Positions 53,335 to 64,000 of a stretch of 64,000 bases of DNA are shown in pieces. The stretch's first letter is position 1, and each line of letters starts with the position of its first letter. Origin of the DNA: Flabesymbios commensalis (lineage: Eukaryota; Annelida; Polychaeta; Terebellida; Flabelligeridae); assembly GCA_964017125.1 (NCBI GenBank), contig OZ024916.1, forward strand, positions 434,001 through 498,000. Direction: 5' to 3'. A program made the position numbers and the translations under genes. The notes under the pieces are model-generated. The model saw nothing but the letters and a program-made list of their open reading frames with translations. It made no database searches and had not been told where the DNA came from.

Positions 53335-53390
53335 GTAAGAGACAGAGAGACAGACAGACAGATACTTTATTGACATCATTAGAGGTAATT
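53335..53390 (-). mobile_element. Probable LINE 3' tail, minus strand (copy 1)
   Basis: AGAGACAGACAGACAGATAC followed by TTTATTGACATCA; on the minus strand TGTCAATAAAGTATCTGTCTG is the form of many CR1/L2-type 3' ends with (TCTG)n tails. Duplicate at 60113-60168. Confidence 0.4.
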
Positions 53391-53929
53391 TTTGAATTAT
53401 TCATCATTAATATATAATTATATATATGTACAAATGACATACCACATTCATCTTTATTGTAACACAATATTTGAAACAATAATTAAATCAGTAAGATAAA
53501 CATCTAATTAGTACATATTCAAGCTGTATCTCGCTACCGCGATTCACAACTTCAAGTAGGTAGCAATAATTACACATATCTCTGAATATGCAGATTGAAC
53601 ACAGATTGTTGTTTGGTGTGATCATCAAAAGGACTCACAAAGATTCAGGCTGAAGCGAAAACCTTTGAATGATTATTTTGTTGAAAGAGATCAAAGAAAT
53701 CCATTTTTAAGTTTAAAACACCAGGTTGATATTTAAAGACATACAAACTTGACTGATCACGTATATCGTTAAAAAAAAAAAATTAAGTGAGAGCACATTT
53801 TACGAATATGTTGATCAACTTCAAACATTTCCCCGTTTTTTTTTTAGTTACACACATAGTTTATCTATTGTTAGTGAATCGTTAAATATATATACCATAA
53901 AATCACAGAAACAATCAATGCCATCAGTA

Positions 53930-54160
53930 AGTCTTCAACCGCCGGTCCCCGTTTTTTTATACTTTTTATTAGCTTATTAAATACTAGCTTTAAAACGTGA
54001 CATCAATCAGTCACATTTCAAAATCGTTGACCACCATATAGTCAAAGCTGAATAATCATCGTTGACCTCAATTTTCATTCACTTGAAGTTGTGGAGCGCG
54101 TCAGTGAGAACTTCAAGTGAATGAAAATTTAAATTAAATAACTTGGCGGTTAAATGGTTG
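53930..54160. mobile_element. Family D MITE (copy 1)
   Basis: TTCAACCGCCGGTCCCCG ... CATTCACTTGAAGTTGTGGAG / GAACTTCAAGTGAATG ... AACTTGGCGGTTAAATGG. Flanks have drifted from TTAA. Duplicate at 60709-60939. Confidence 0.75.
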
Positions 54161-54536
54161 GAGCTATAAATCTGCATGAAATGTTTGGATTTAATATTAC
54201 ACTTTAAGCTGTAATGCTATAATGCCATAATGTTGGGAGCTAGATAAAGACACTTTCATCACCTGTAATTTATGCAATATGAATAAAAAAGTGCTAAACT
54301 TCCTCCATTTTAAAATGACATGTCTCACTTTAAGATGGCGATATTTCTAGCCGACTGATTTTATTTCTGGTTGTCAATTTTTTTCACCTACCATCGTCCA
54401 CCAGCTAGTGATGTTTTATGGACTTACAGGCCTATGCACAGGACAGATATATTTATTGTAAATGGTGCTGATCTAGAATAAAAAACTAAAAAAGAATTTC
54501 ATGGTGAATGATCCTGTATTGTAGTATATATATTAA

Positions 54537-54673
54537 CCCTTTCAATACTGGCAGTAATGTTCCCCATAGTACTGGGCCCTATTGTCATACAATTAGGGTG
54601 TCGTGGCGGCAGCCCACATACTTTAGTGTACACCGTTTAGGCCATTGTGGCGAAAGCCTACGTACTGAAAGGG
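54537..54673. mobile_element. 137-bp TTAA-target element (copy 1)
   Basis: Flanked by TTAA (54533-54536, 54674-54677); ends CCCTTTCAATACTGGCAG and CGTACTGAAAGGG. The interior (GGGTGTCGTGGCGGCAGCCC, GGCCATTGTGGCGAAAGCC) contains a repeated GTGGCG(G/A) motif. It differs from families B-D inside but shares their ends. Duplicate at 61316-61452. Confidence 0.8.
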
Positions 54674-54834
54674 TTAAAAAGGAATGTATTCAAATTATTA
54701 TTCATGCTTGGCTATTTTTTAGTTTACAACTTTATAAATTTAATGTTCTTCACAACCCATCTAGCTCCCAACATTCTGATAGGCCCCACTATAGCTTCAA
54801 GTGTAATATTGAATCCCAACATTTTACCCAAATG

Positions 54835-54994
54835 CAGGGGCGGATCCAGGATTTGAAAAAGGAGTGGGCGCAGGGGGGTCTGAGGGCTCGCCCCCCAAGA
54901 TTTTTTTGCTCATTTCGGGGACTTTTTAAAGACTTTGACGCAAAAAGGGGTAGGCGTGCGCCCCCTGCGCCCCCCCCTCTGGATCCGCGCCTGA
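54835..54994. mobile_element. CAGGGGCGGATCCAG element (copy 1)
   Basis: CAGGGGCGGATCCAGGATTT at the left; CCCCCTCTGGATCCGCGCCTG at the right. Internal GGGGGGTCTGAGGGCTCGCC and GCGTGCGCCCCCTGCGCC. The same terminal words occur at 4582, 47590 and 20660. Duplicate at 61614-61772. Confidence 0.7.
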
Positions 54995-55248
54995 GATGTA
55001 TATATAAATTTTCGGTGTTAATCAACACTGAAAACTTGCCATGTGAAGTTAGCCCTGTTAACACTTGTGTTTCTGAGATAGTACACCCACGTCTTTACCA
55101 CGACTATAGTCGCTATTAATCCGTAGTAGCCGATCAAATCACAGATATTGGGAACGAGTCGGTGTTTAAACATCACACATGCAAATGTTTGAAATTAAGC
55201 AGATATGAATAATTTTCAACAAATTGAAATTGTGGGTCGTGGCAGTCA

Positions 55249-55412
55249 GGCTAAAATCATACCAAAATCGGTGATTTTATTTTGGCTTCTCAATATGACC
55301 ATATGATTTAGGCATGTCCATAGACTAGAACAGCAAAAGTCTATGGACATGCCTACATCATATGGTCATATTAAGAAGCTATTAAAAAATCACCGATTTT
55401 TTGATGATTTTT
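55249..55412. mobile_element. Family F-related foldback (copy 1)
   Basis: TAAAATCATACCAAAATCGG and AATATGACCATATGATTTAG are mirrored by CATCATATGGTCATATTAAG and AAAATCACCGATTTTTTGAT; ATGTCCATAGACTAG / AAGTCTATGGACAT at the centre. Duplicate at 62028-62190. Confidence 0.75.
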
Positions 55413-55420
55413 TCCTTTAA

Positions 55421-55686
55421 CCCTTTCAAGCCTGAATTTATCATTGTCATCTTCATCAACTACAAGCCGTGAATTGCTATAGCAATTCTCGACTTGTAGT
55501 GGATGAAGAGGATTTGATGTGGTTTAAAAATTATAGAAAATTGCCATGTATTGGTAAACCAGTTTCATGGAAATTTTGTTCTAAAACCCTTAGTTTTTGG
55601 AAAATTAAGTCTGTTTTCAGGGATGTGAAATGATGCCTTAATGCCTTAATCGTGCCTTAATGCCTTAATCGTGAGGGATTAAAGGG
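55421..55686. mobile_element. Family C MITE (copy 1)
   Basis: TTAA on both sides (55417-55420, 55687-55690); CCCTTTCAAGCCTGAATTTA; hairpin around GAATTGCTATAGCAATTC; a short internal duplication GCCTTAATCGTGCCTTAATG. Duplicate at 62199-62465. Confidence 0.8.
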
Positions 55687-55789
55687 TTAAGGGTAAACAA
55701 GTTTCAAAACAAATAATTGATTGATCAAATGTATTGTGGTAAATCAGTCAATCAAATAATTCAATTTGGGAGATGTTTGTTTTTCTTTA

Positions 55790-56080
55790 CTTTACAACAA
55801 CGCTGGAGTATTTTTGTATAATCCATAGAGACAAAATTGTTTTTTTTCAATTTGAAATCATCATAAACATGATAAATGTCTTAATTGGCTCTTTCCGCTT
55901 CATTTGAATACTTATATTATGGGTCTACGGTGATTATAAATATTTTACTCATTCAGTGCAGGGATCGACTTTAGACGTCAGAATCTTAATCTGTCCCCTT
56001 TCTGAGAGGTTGAAATAATAATATTTTTCGTCAAGTCAAGCTGGATATTGCGTGAGCAATTCCAGCTTCACTTGACAAAA
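55790..56080. mobile_element. Family B MITE and adjacent hairpin (copy 1)
   Basis: CAACGCTGGAGTATTTTTG, CCATAGAGACAAAATTG, TCAGTGCAGGGATCGACTTT, then the hairpin TTTTTCGTCAAGTCAAGCTGG / AGCTTCACTTGACAAAAA at 56019-56080. Duplicate at 62568-62858. Confidence 0.7.
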
Positions 56081-56203
56081 ACTAGAAACAAATAATGGAT
56101 ACTAAACATTCTATTATAAAACCTTGTCGAAATAAAAAAATTATCAGGAAGCAGTGTCAATTATATAGTCATATCCTCAGTATCACATATCTTTTATAAT
56201 AGC

Positions 56204-56288
56204 GTTCAAACCGCCTAGACCGGGAACCGAACCCCTAACTCTTGCGTGAAAGGCAGCGGTGCTAACCACTACCCTACGGCCCCCGCCC
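56204..56288 (-). mobile_element. SINE head at the duplication junction
   Basis: The minus strand reads GGGGGCCGTAGGGTAGTGGT, TAGCACCGCTGCCTTTCACG, then GGTTCGGTTCCCGGTCTAGG, the tRNA-like head of the 28194 SINE family. It is cut at the duplication breakpoint (CAAACCGCC). It is followed by 38-bp minisatellite remnants (56289-56338) as in the parental locus. Confidence 0.85.
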
Positions 56289-57439
56289 CTATATGATTTT
56301 TTAGTGTTGGCAGCTTTGATGTGATGCTATATGATTTTACTATCCCTAACCCTAACCAAATAATTTCATATTCATGTTAATGGTGCTTTCGCTATTTGAA
56401 TTGGTTTTAAAAAAATGTTGAATTTTGTCATTGGTAAAATGTACGAATCATGTTAAACACATATCGACTTAGGAGGCAAAGTGTTAAAACACCCCATGAC
56501 ACAGTGCCAGCTGACACAGACCAATGTTCATTGTTAAGTTTTGATTTATCCCCACGCAGATTTTCGCCATGTTTGCGGGGACTTGTAGTAATGTATTGGT
56601 GCAAGATTTCATAAGTATTTTTTATGATGCTAGTCTTGCGTATATATAGTATGCAGTGAAAATAAAGAGTTTACCAACCTTTGATTGTTGTGCACTTTTC
56701 TCCATGCGTTGATTGTTATTTGTAAATATAGACATATTAGGTAATGGGAGGTGTCTTATAAAAGGTTTGATTAAACCAGATGTTTACATGAGAGCCACCT
56801 GGGGCCGTATTCTCAAACAAATGCGGGAATTTTATTGCAAATAAAGTTGTGTAGCTGCTAGAAATCGCAAACACCTATTTTCAAAGGAATTAAAAAAAGT
56901 CGTAGCTACAATAAAATCACAAATTAATTTGCTATTTTCGTAATAACGGTTTCTCGTTTTTTTATGTTTACCTACACGTTATGTCATATTTTCACCTTGT
57001 TTCACAACGTTGCTTCTGACAAGAAGTGATTGTTCACAAAACCAGTATAAGTCGGGGACAAATTGGTATAATTTCTAGGAAGTCTTCATGAGAGAGAGAA
57101 CGTTTTATCCAATTTATTTGCGTGATTTTGTGGCAGTTTCTTCTTTATCAAATGGACTGGGTAATCAATTTCAATCTACATTTAAAAAGTCTCACCTTAC
57201 CGAAAATGCCCTTCACAAAGAACACAACGCTTATATATGTCTTTTAAAATAGATCAGTGAAAATTCCTACTATATAGACATTTCCGCTGCGCTCGTTAGA
57301 ATAGAAAACAATGCTTTGGCTAAGTGTTTAGAAATGTGATTTGAAACAAAGGGTATAGCTCCAAATGGTTCTTTTCTTACCCTTGGATAAAAAAACCAGT
57401 TATTAAATCATATGGCAGGAGCAATCCTGCATATGCCTA

Positions 57440-57560
57440 GTACTTTTGGTCTCCACTCCTTATATAATGTACACAAAGCACTTAAATCTGCTCAAGGCCT
57501 GATGCATCATTTCTATGCAGATGACACTCAAATCTATCTTGCTTTATCATTATATTGACT
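57440..57560 (+). pseudogene. LINE reverse-transcriptase fragment (copy 2)
   Basis: The frame reads PSTFGLHSLYNVHKALKSAQ, then GLMHHFYADDTQIYLALS and a stop. FYADDTQIY is the catalytic RT motif of non-LTR elements; the upstream part matches a degraded 'GS.LGP.LF.LY' motif. About 40 codons only. Confidence 0.75.
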
Positions 57561-60500
57561 GATAATACAGTGATATCACAGCTCAGCTTTGTCACCTATA
57601 GTCGGGACTGCTTTCGTATTAGTCACAACTGAATAACAGGAAGCACGCGTATATCAACCCTTACAACGCTGAATTATTTTTGCATAAACCATGGAGACCA
57701 AAGGGTTTTTCAATTTGTAATCATTATAAATAGCTTAGTTAGCTCTTTCCGCTTCATTCGAATACCTATGTTATGGGTCTGTTGCATAACATATTTTACA
57801 TATTTTAGTTTTTGAGCGCGGTCACCGTCTTTAGGCGACAGAATCTGACGTCTTTAGACGTCTGATTCTGACGTCTAAAGACGGTCCCCGCACTGATAGG
57901 GTTAGATCCAGGTAAAATTTATCCTTTGTGGAATTAAAGCTGAACGAACCTAAATCATAAATTAGAGGTGCCGGTAACCCCAAAAACCTTGCACTTTGGG
58001 TTAAAAGCATGAAACGTGGCATACATAAAGAGTGATCTGTATTGAGCAATTATAGATAGACAGTGTTCGATTTTTAGGAGAGCCCGGGTGCCCGCGGCTC
58101 CCAAATTTACTGCGGGGCTCTCTATTAGCTGCATGACTGTGTCCTTGTGGCTTGCTAGATTTTGGCCTAATGCTTCTATTTAACAGATGTCAATTTATTT
58201 CGGGCACTCAAATGAAATGATGGGCTCTGTAGATTATCTAGGTGGGTGCCCTGCTGGCTCTCACCTCAAATCTTCCAAAATCGAGCACTGTTAGAACACC
58301 TATATAAGTGCCCCCTAGCGACCACAGGGCGAATGTTGCTTCTGGGTCTAAGCCGAGCATTATCTTTGTTTGTTTTCAGAACGATAAACAATACTTTTGT
58401 TGAGTCAGATGACTGCATGGTATCATATATTTAATAACTCATTAGTAAAATATCGCGAACAAAATAATTATGTTAAAAATATTGCACATAGAGTCAAATT
58501 TTGTTTTGCTTTGAAGACATTTTTTAGTGACTTTACACTTCTTAATACTGATAGAATCATATAACTAAAGGCCTACTGCAGTTTTGGAAAACACTTCTAT
58601 TTGTCCAAGCGAAATACCCATGTCGACGAGTGGTGTAATAAACAAGCAGAAGAGCAGCCTCAAATGTTCAAATATTGGAACAATGGTGCTTCAGTTAAAA
58701 TTGTGTCCATTGCAATTGTAAAGACTGTCAGGGGAGGAAATTCATGAATAGTACCTATGTGGAATCATTGCTATGCCTCATCCCCTGGCCCCCTTGATCG
58801 TGCAAATTATGTAAGGTGGTTATCTGTACACATTTGATCATAGACCTCTAGATATGGACAACCAACAGGCGTGAGGTCGTCGTGAACTTACAGGGCGCAT
58901 TCGCGGCCAGGAAAAGGGATAACTGAATTCCGGTCTACCTTTCATGCTGTCTATTTATGTTTTTCATCGGCTCGATAGGCCAGTAATTTGGGCTATTTTG
59001 TCACTATAATTTAAATTACTGAACCAACTAATTAAAAGATATTGCCATTTTCTCAAAGGCGAAAAATGAGAAAATTGTTCCAGTCTGCCCTATACCTAGT
59101 GTGTTAAAGGTATGGTCAACTGTCAAAATTCGCAGGACAAGGGTCCCCAAGAATGCAATAGTGCCTGTGGGTAGGCCAATTAAGGCCCCATTCCATAATA
59201 ATACTAAATATGCGTTTCATACCCAAAGCCTCATTAAGAGCAAGTTCTCAAATCACAGCAAGTTCATATATACTTGAGCGACATCAATGAGTTAATAATT
59301 CTAAGCCCTTAGCCCTTGCCCCTACTTGGTCGTTGGCTTGCAAACAAACTGACTCTATTACTGCGGAGATGTGGAAACAGCCTGACCCCAAGCTTGTATT
59401 GACACCCAGTAAACACAAAACATTTGTATGACTTTATGCAATGTTGGACCAACGTCGAAGACGTTGGGCCGACGTTGTATAAATGGTACACAAATGTCTT
59501 GATTTTGCTGGGCAGGAGGACTTTCTCTCGAACATTGTACATTTATCCGATGTTGGTTCAATGCTGGGCCAGCGTCGCAGACGTGGGCCTAACATTAAAA
59601 CAGCATTGGATCAATGTCTCGTTTGAGTAGTAGCTTGTAATCAGTTTAGTGGCTATACTAATGCCGTCAATCTGTACTCAATAGGCTACTGTTGGCCTAC
59701 ACTTGACCGTCCCAGGCATGCACATTTTGCAGTTCTATGATTTTTTAATAAGAAGAAATCTAGAACAGCCTGTATTCAAAATTAAAAGACTGGTTGAGAA
59801 TCATTGAATTAAAAGGTTTAGATGTTCTAATGGCTCTGAGAAAGGTAATAGTGTGATTAATGAGATCATATCGTCGCCTCAGAGCTAAATGATCCTATCT
59901 GCCACTCTAACGAGTGTCAGATAGGATCCTTTAGCTCCGAGGCGACGATATGTAATCGGAGATTTTAGTGAAGAGCCTATTTTAATTGTCTTTTTATTAC
60001 CCTTTTATATTTATCACTGTTCATATACACAAGATATCCACTCAGATGTTATGTTAAAATAATCCGTTTTTCTCACGAGGAAATACATGAATTACAGATG
60101 TAATTTACCAATGTAAGAGACAGAGAGACAGACAGACAGATACTTTATTGACATCATTAGAGGTAATTTTTGAATTATTCATCATTAATATATAATTATA
60201 TATATGTACAAATGACATACCACATTCATCTTTATTGTAACACAATATTTGAAACAATAATTAAATCAGTAAGATAAACATCTAATTAGTACATATTCAA
60301 GCTGTATCTCGCTACCGCGATTCACAACTTCAAGTAGGTAGCAATAATTACACATATCTCTGAATATGCAGATTGAACACAGATTGTTGTTTGGTGTGAT
60401 CATCAAAAGGACTCACAAAGATTCAGGCTGAAGCGAAAACCTTTGAATGATTATTTTGTTGAAAGAGATCAAAGAAATCCATTTTTAAGTTTAAAACACC

Positions 60501-62984
60501 AGGTTGATATTTAAAGACATACAAACTTGACTGATCACGTATATCGTTAAAAAAAAAAAATTAAGTGAGAGCACATTTTACGAATATGTTGATCAACTTC
60601 AAACATTTCCCCGTTTTTTTTTGAGTTACACACATAGTTTATCTATTTTTAGTGAATCGTTAAATATATATACCATAAAATCACAGAAACAATCAATGCC
60701 ATCAGTAAGTCTTCAACCGCCGGTCCCCGTTTTTTTTATACTTTTTATTAGCTTATTAAATACTAGCTTTAAAACGTGACATCAATCAGTCACATTTCAA
60801 AATCGTTGACCACCATATAGTCAAAGCTGAATAATCATCGTTGACCTCAATTTTCATTCACTTGAAGTTGTGGAGCGCGTCAGTGAGAACTTCAAGTGAA
60901 TGAAAATTTAAATTAAATAACTTGGCGGTTAAATAGTTGGAGCTATAAATCTGCATGAAATGTTTGGATTTAATATTACACTTTAAGCTGTAATGCTATA
61001 ATGCCATAATGTTGGGAGCTAGATAAAGACACTTTCATCACCTGTAATTTATGCAATATGAATAAAAAAGTGCTAAACTTCCTCCATTTTAAAATGACAT
61101 GTCTCACTTTAAGATGGCGATATTTCTAGCCGACTGATTTTATTTCTGGTTGTCAATTTTTTTCACCTACCATCGTCCACCAGCTAGTGATGTTTTATGG
61201 ACTTACAGGCCTATGCACAGGACAGATATATTTATTGTAAATGGTGCTGATCTAGAATAAAAAACTAAAAAAGAATTTCATGGTGAATGATCCTGTATTG
61301 TAGTATATATATTAACCCTTTCAATACTGGCAGTAATGTTCCCCATAGTACTGGGCCCTATTGTCATACAATTAGGGTGTCGTGGCGGCAGCCCACATAC
61401 TTTAGTGTACACCGTTTAGGCCATTGTGGCGAAAGCCTACGTACTGAAAGGGTTAAAAAGGAATGTATTCAAATTATTATTCATGCTTGGCTATTTTTTA
61501 GTTTACAACTTTATAAATTTAATGTTCTTCACAACCCATCTAGCTCCCAACATTCTGATAGGCCCCACTATAGCTTCAAGTGTAATATTGAATCCCAACA
61601 TTTTACCCAAATGCAGGGGCGGATCCAGGATTTGAAAAAGGAGTGGGCGCAGGGGGGTCTGAGGGCTCGCCCCCCAAGATTTTTTTGCTCATTTCGGGGA
61701 CTTTTTAAAGACTTTGACGCAAAAAGGGGTAGGCGTGCGCCCCCTGCGCCCCCCCTCTGGATCCGCGCCTGAGATGTATATATAAATTTTCGGTGTTAAT
61801 CAACACTGAAAACTTGCCATGTAAAATTAGCCCTGTTAACACTTGTGTTTCTGAGATAGTACACCCACGTCTTTACCACGACTATAGTCGCTATTAATCC
61901 GTAGTAGCCGATCAAATCACAGATATTGGGAACGAGTCGGTGTTTAAACATCACACATGCAAATGTTTGAAATTAAGCAGATATGAATAATTTTCAACAA
62001 ATTGAAATTGTGGGTCGTGGCAGTCAGGCTAAAATCATACCGAAATCGGTGATTTTATTTTGGCTTCTCAATATGACCATATGATTTAGGCATGTCCATA
62101 GACTAGAACAGCAAAAGTCTATGGACATGCCTACATCATATGGTCATATTAAGAAGCTATTAAAAAATCACCGATTTTTTGATGATTTTTTCCTTTAACC
62201 CTTTCAAGCCTGAATTTATCATTGTCATCTTCATCAACTACAAGCCGTGAATTGCTATAGCAATTCTCGACTTGTAGTGGATGAAGAGGATTTGATGTGG
62301 TTTAAAAATTATAGAAAATTGCCATGTATTGGTAAACCAGTTTCATGGAAATTTTGTTCTAAAACCCTTAGTTTTTGGAAAATTAAGTCTGTTTTCAGGG
62401 ATGTGAAATGATGCCTTAATGCCTTAATCGTGCCTTAATGCCTTAATCGTGAGGGATTAAAGGGTTAAGGGTAAACAAGTTTCAAAACAAATAATTGATT
62501 GATCAAATGTATTGTGGTAAATCAGTCAATCAAATAATTCAATTTGGGAGATGTTTGTTTTTCTTTACTTTACAACAACGCTGGAGTATTTTTGTATAAT
62601 CCATAGAGACAAAATTGTTTTTTTTTAATTTGAAATCATCATAAACATGATAAATGTCTTAATTGGCTCTTTCCGCTTCATTTGAATACTTATATTATGG
62701 GTCTACGGTGATTATAAATATTTTACTCATTCAGTGCAGGGATCGACTTTAGACGTCAGAATCTTAATCTGTCCCCTTTCTGAGAGGTTGAAATAATAAT
62801 ATTTTTCGTCAAGTCAAGCTGGATATTGCGTGAGCAATTCCAGCTTCACTTGACAAAAACTAGAAACAAATAATGGATACTAAACATTCTATTATAAAAC
62901 CTTGTCGAAATAAAAAAATTATCATGAAGCAGTGTCAATTATATAGTCATATCCTCAGTATCACATATCTTTTATAATAGCGTT

Positions 62985-64000
62985 ATGTATTTAAAAGCTA
63001 GAACCGCTTTCTCAAAGATCAGATTCAACAGGGATAGTATGTGGTGTCGTGCTGTTAGGTTCACCATCAAGTCGTACAATGAAAATGACGACCTATTTCG
63101 AAAAGAGCTTGTGCTGTAGCATGAAGCTGGAGCAATACAATGACATATTATAGCGACCTACTTCGAAAACATCTTGTGCCGTAGCATGGAGATCAAGCAT
63201 ATAATTGTGATTCATTAGGAAGTTTATGGAATTATGTGTTATAATCCATCCATTGTGACGTATCTATCCTTTGGCAAATCACATGTGGGATGGACATTAT
63301 GAGCGTTGCCACAAAGGGTCCGTATTTTTGTACAAATGAAGATATATCAAAGGCTTCTGCTTGGTCCAGATGGACATCTCGACCAATCAGAAGCCTCCGA
63401 TATATCTTAACTTGTGCGCCTGAGTAATACATGGAGAGACATAGGGGTGTGTCTAGCGTTCTAATCTAGTAGACGCACTGAGCCATGCTAGACAATCACC
63501 ACCTCTGACCTGCCTGCACACAGATAGCTGCACCATAGATTAACCATATAGGGTTAATCTATGGCTATACACACAGTAATCCCAATATTCCGTTACTGTA
63601 TTTTTCCACGTTCTGAGTCATGCCACACAATCACCACCTCTGACTTGCCTTCCCCAAGATAGCTGAACACAGTGAGCGCATGATCCTATAAAGCTACCCC
63701 ACTTAATAAAATAATCAGCAGATAAGGTCAGGGGTCCAGGCCACTAGTCTTAAAATTAAGATTATCTTAACTTTCTCTGAGGGAAAGTCAATATTTTTGG
63801 TGACATGGGCTGCAGTCCGGCAAAGTATTTCACCCTGCAGGTTTGGGTGTGAGATGTTGCTCGAGAAGATATTATTGATGGCTGCCTTATATATATATAT
63901 ATATTATACACATAAACATATTAGATAATGACACATATGCATCGATCCTTCCAACAGGGTATTCTCACATTTGTCAAGAAGCTGTTGATATCAGTGTACC
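62985..64000. other. Flank beyond the duplication, small palindromes only
   Basis: Palindromes at 63339-63408 (AAGATATATC...AGGCTTCTG / CAGAAGCCT...GATATATCTT) and 63533-63564 (CCATAGATTAACC / GGTTAATCTATGG). The direct repeat GACAATCACCACCTCTGAC(C/T)TGCCT occurs at 63490 and 63628, about 138 bp apart. A (TA)n tract lies near 63889. No gene recognised. Confidence 0.5.

Larger units (their letters stand above)
49546..56203. repeat. Large tandem duplication, copy 1
   Basis: Direct repeat of 56204-62984, offset 6,778-6,779 bp through most of its length (for example 51053/57831, 54508/61287). Differences by eye are isolated substitutions and few-base indels (such as an 8-bp difference near 49720). 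The left edge lies within the SINE at TTCAAACCGCC; the right edge is at TTATAATAGCGTT. Copy 1 has lost about 120 bp of SINE and minisatellite next to its left edge. Confidence 0.95.
56204..62984. repeat. Large tandem duplication, copy 2
   Basis: Second copy of the unit (see 49546-56203). All MITEs, palindromes and the RT fragment recur in the same order and orientation. The copies diverge abruptly after ATAGCGTT at 62984. Confidence 0.95.

Noticed and set aside
54508-55119. 203-codon plus frame (and its duplicate at 61287)
   Set aside because: It crosses three unrelated transposon fragments (the TTAA element, spacer, and CAGGGGCGGATCC element) and has no domain. The duplicate is truncated by a one-base difference, as expected for non-coding DNA.
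1-64000. CRISPR array, operons, Shine-Dalgarno sites, attachment sites
   Set aside because: The repeats are tandem without spacers and genes have spliceosomal introns; this is not prokaryotic DNA.
1-64000. LTR retroelements, Polintons or other virus-like elements
   Set aside because: No long terminal direct repeats with TG/CA ends, gag/pol/env or capsid frames were seen. The only RT motifs are of LINE type.

Overview
The window is animal nuclear DNA: genes are split by introns with canonical GT/AG borders and sit among abundant short inverted-repeat transposons, tRNA- and 5S-derived SINEs, LINE remains and minisatellites. I favour a marine invertebrate deuterostome, possibly a lancelet (cephalochordate). 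The reasons are a MOLO1/TPM-type gene and minisatellites built on exon borders, which I recall being described at the amphioxus Adh locus as 'mirage' minisatellites (recalled, not checked). The species is not established. I saw no LTR retrovirus-like or capsid-bearing element.

Two host genes are supported. (1) Minus strand, 13670 down to 8705: a MOLO1/TPM-domain type I membrane protein. Four exons are recognised; one middle exon and the signal-peptide exon were not found. (2) Plus strand, 31055 to 44242: an SLC16 monocarboxylate-transporter-like gene. Five exons with matching intron phases encode 421 residues and all twelve membrane helices, lacking only the extreme N-terminus.

Layout: 1-8.2 kb is intergenic DNA rich in TTAA-bounded MITEs, 'AGCAAACAC' foldback MITEs and local duplications. 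8.2-14.2 kb is the MOLO1-like gene. 14.5-16.9 kb is an internally deleted LINE (ORF1 with PHD finger, start of endonuclease, tail of ORF2). 17-29.7 kb is repeat-rich and holds a 0.9 kb ACTC/ATTC microsatellite, a 5S rRNA-derived sequence and several SINEs. 29.7-44.2 kb is the SLC16 gene. 44.2-49.5 kb is MITE-rich downstream DNA ending in a 38-bp minisatellite. 49.5-63.0 kb is a direct tandem duplication of a unit of about 6.7 kb whose junction lies inside a SINE. 63-64 kb has only small palindromes.

The most striking feature is four intronic tandem arrays in two genes. In each, the repeat unit is the end of the intron (including the AG acceptor) joined to the first 20-80 nt of the following exon: 53 bp x 10 (MOLO1-like), about 91 bp x 9, 62 bp x 48, and about 51 bp x roughly 113 (SLC16). 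Only the last copy runs into the real exon. Each of these exons is therefore preceded by a ladder of decoy 3' splice sites. In the three arrays where I followed the frame, decoy use leads to an in-frame stop. The largest array also has a 1,078-bp higher-order repeat. Correct splicing would seem to require exon definition from the downstream donor.
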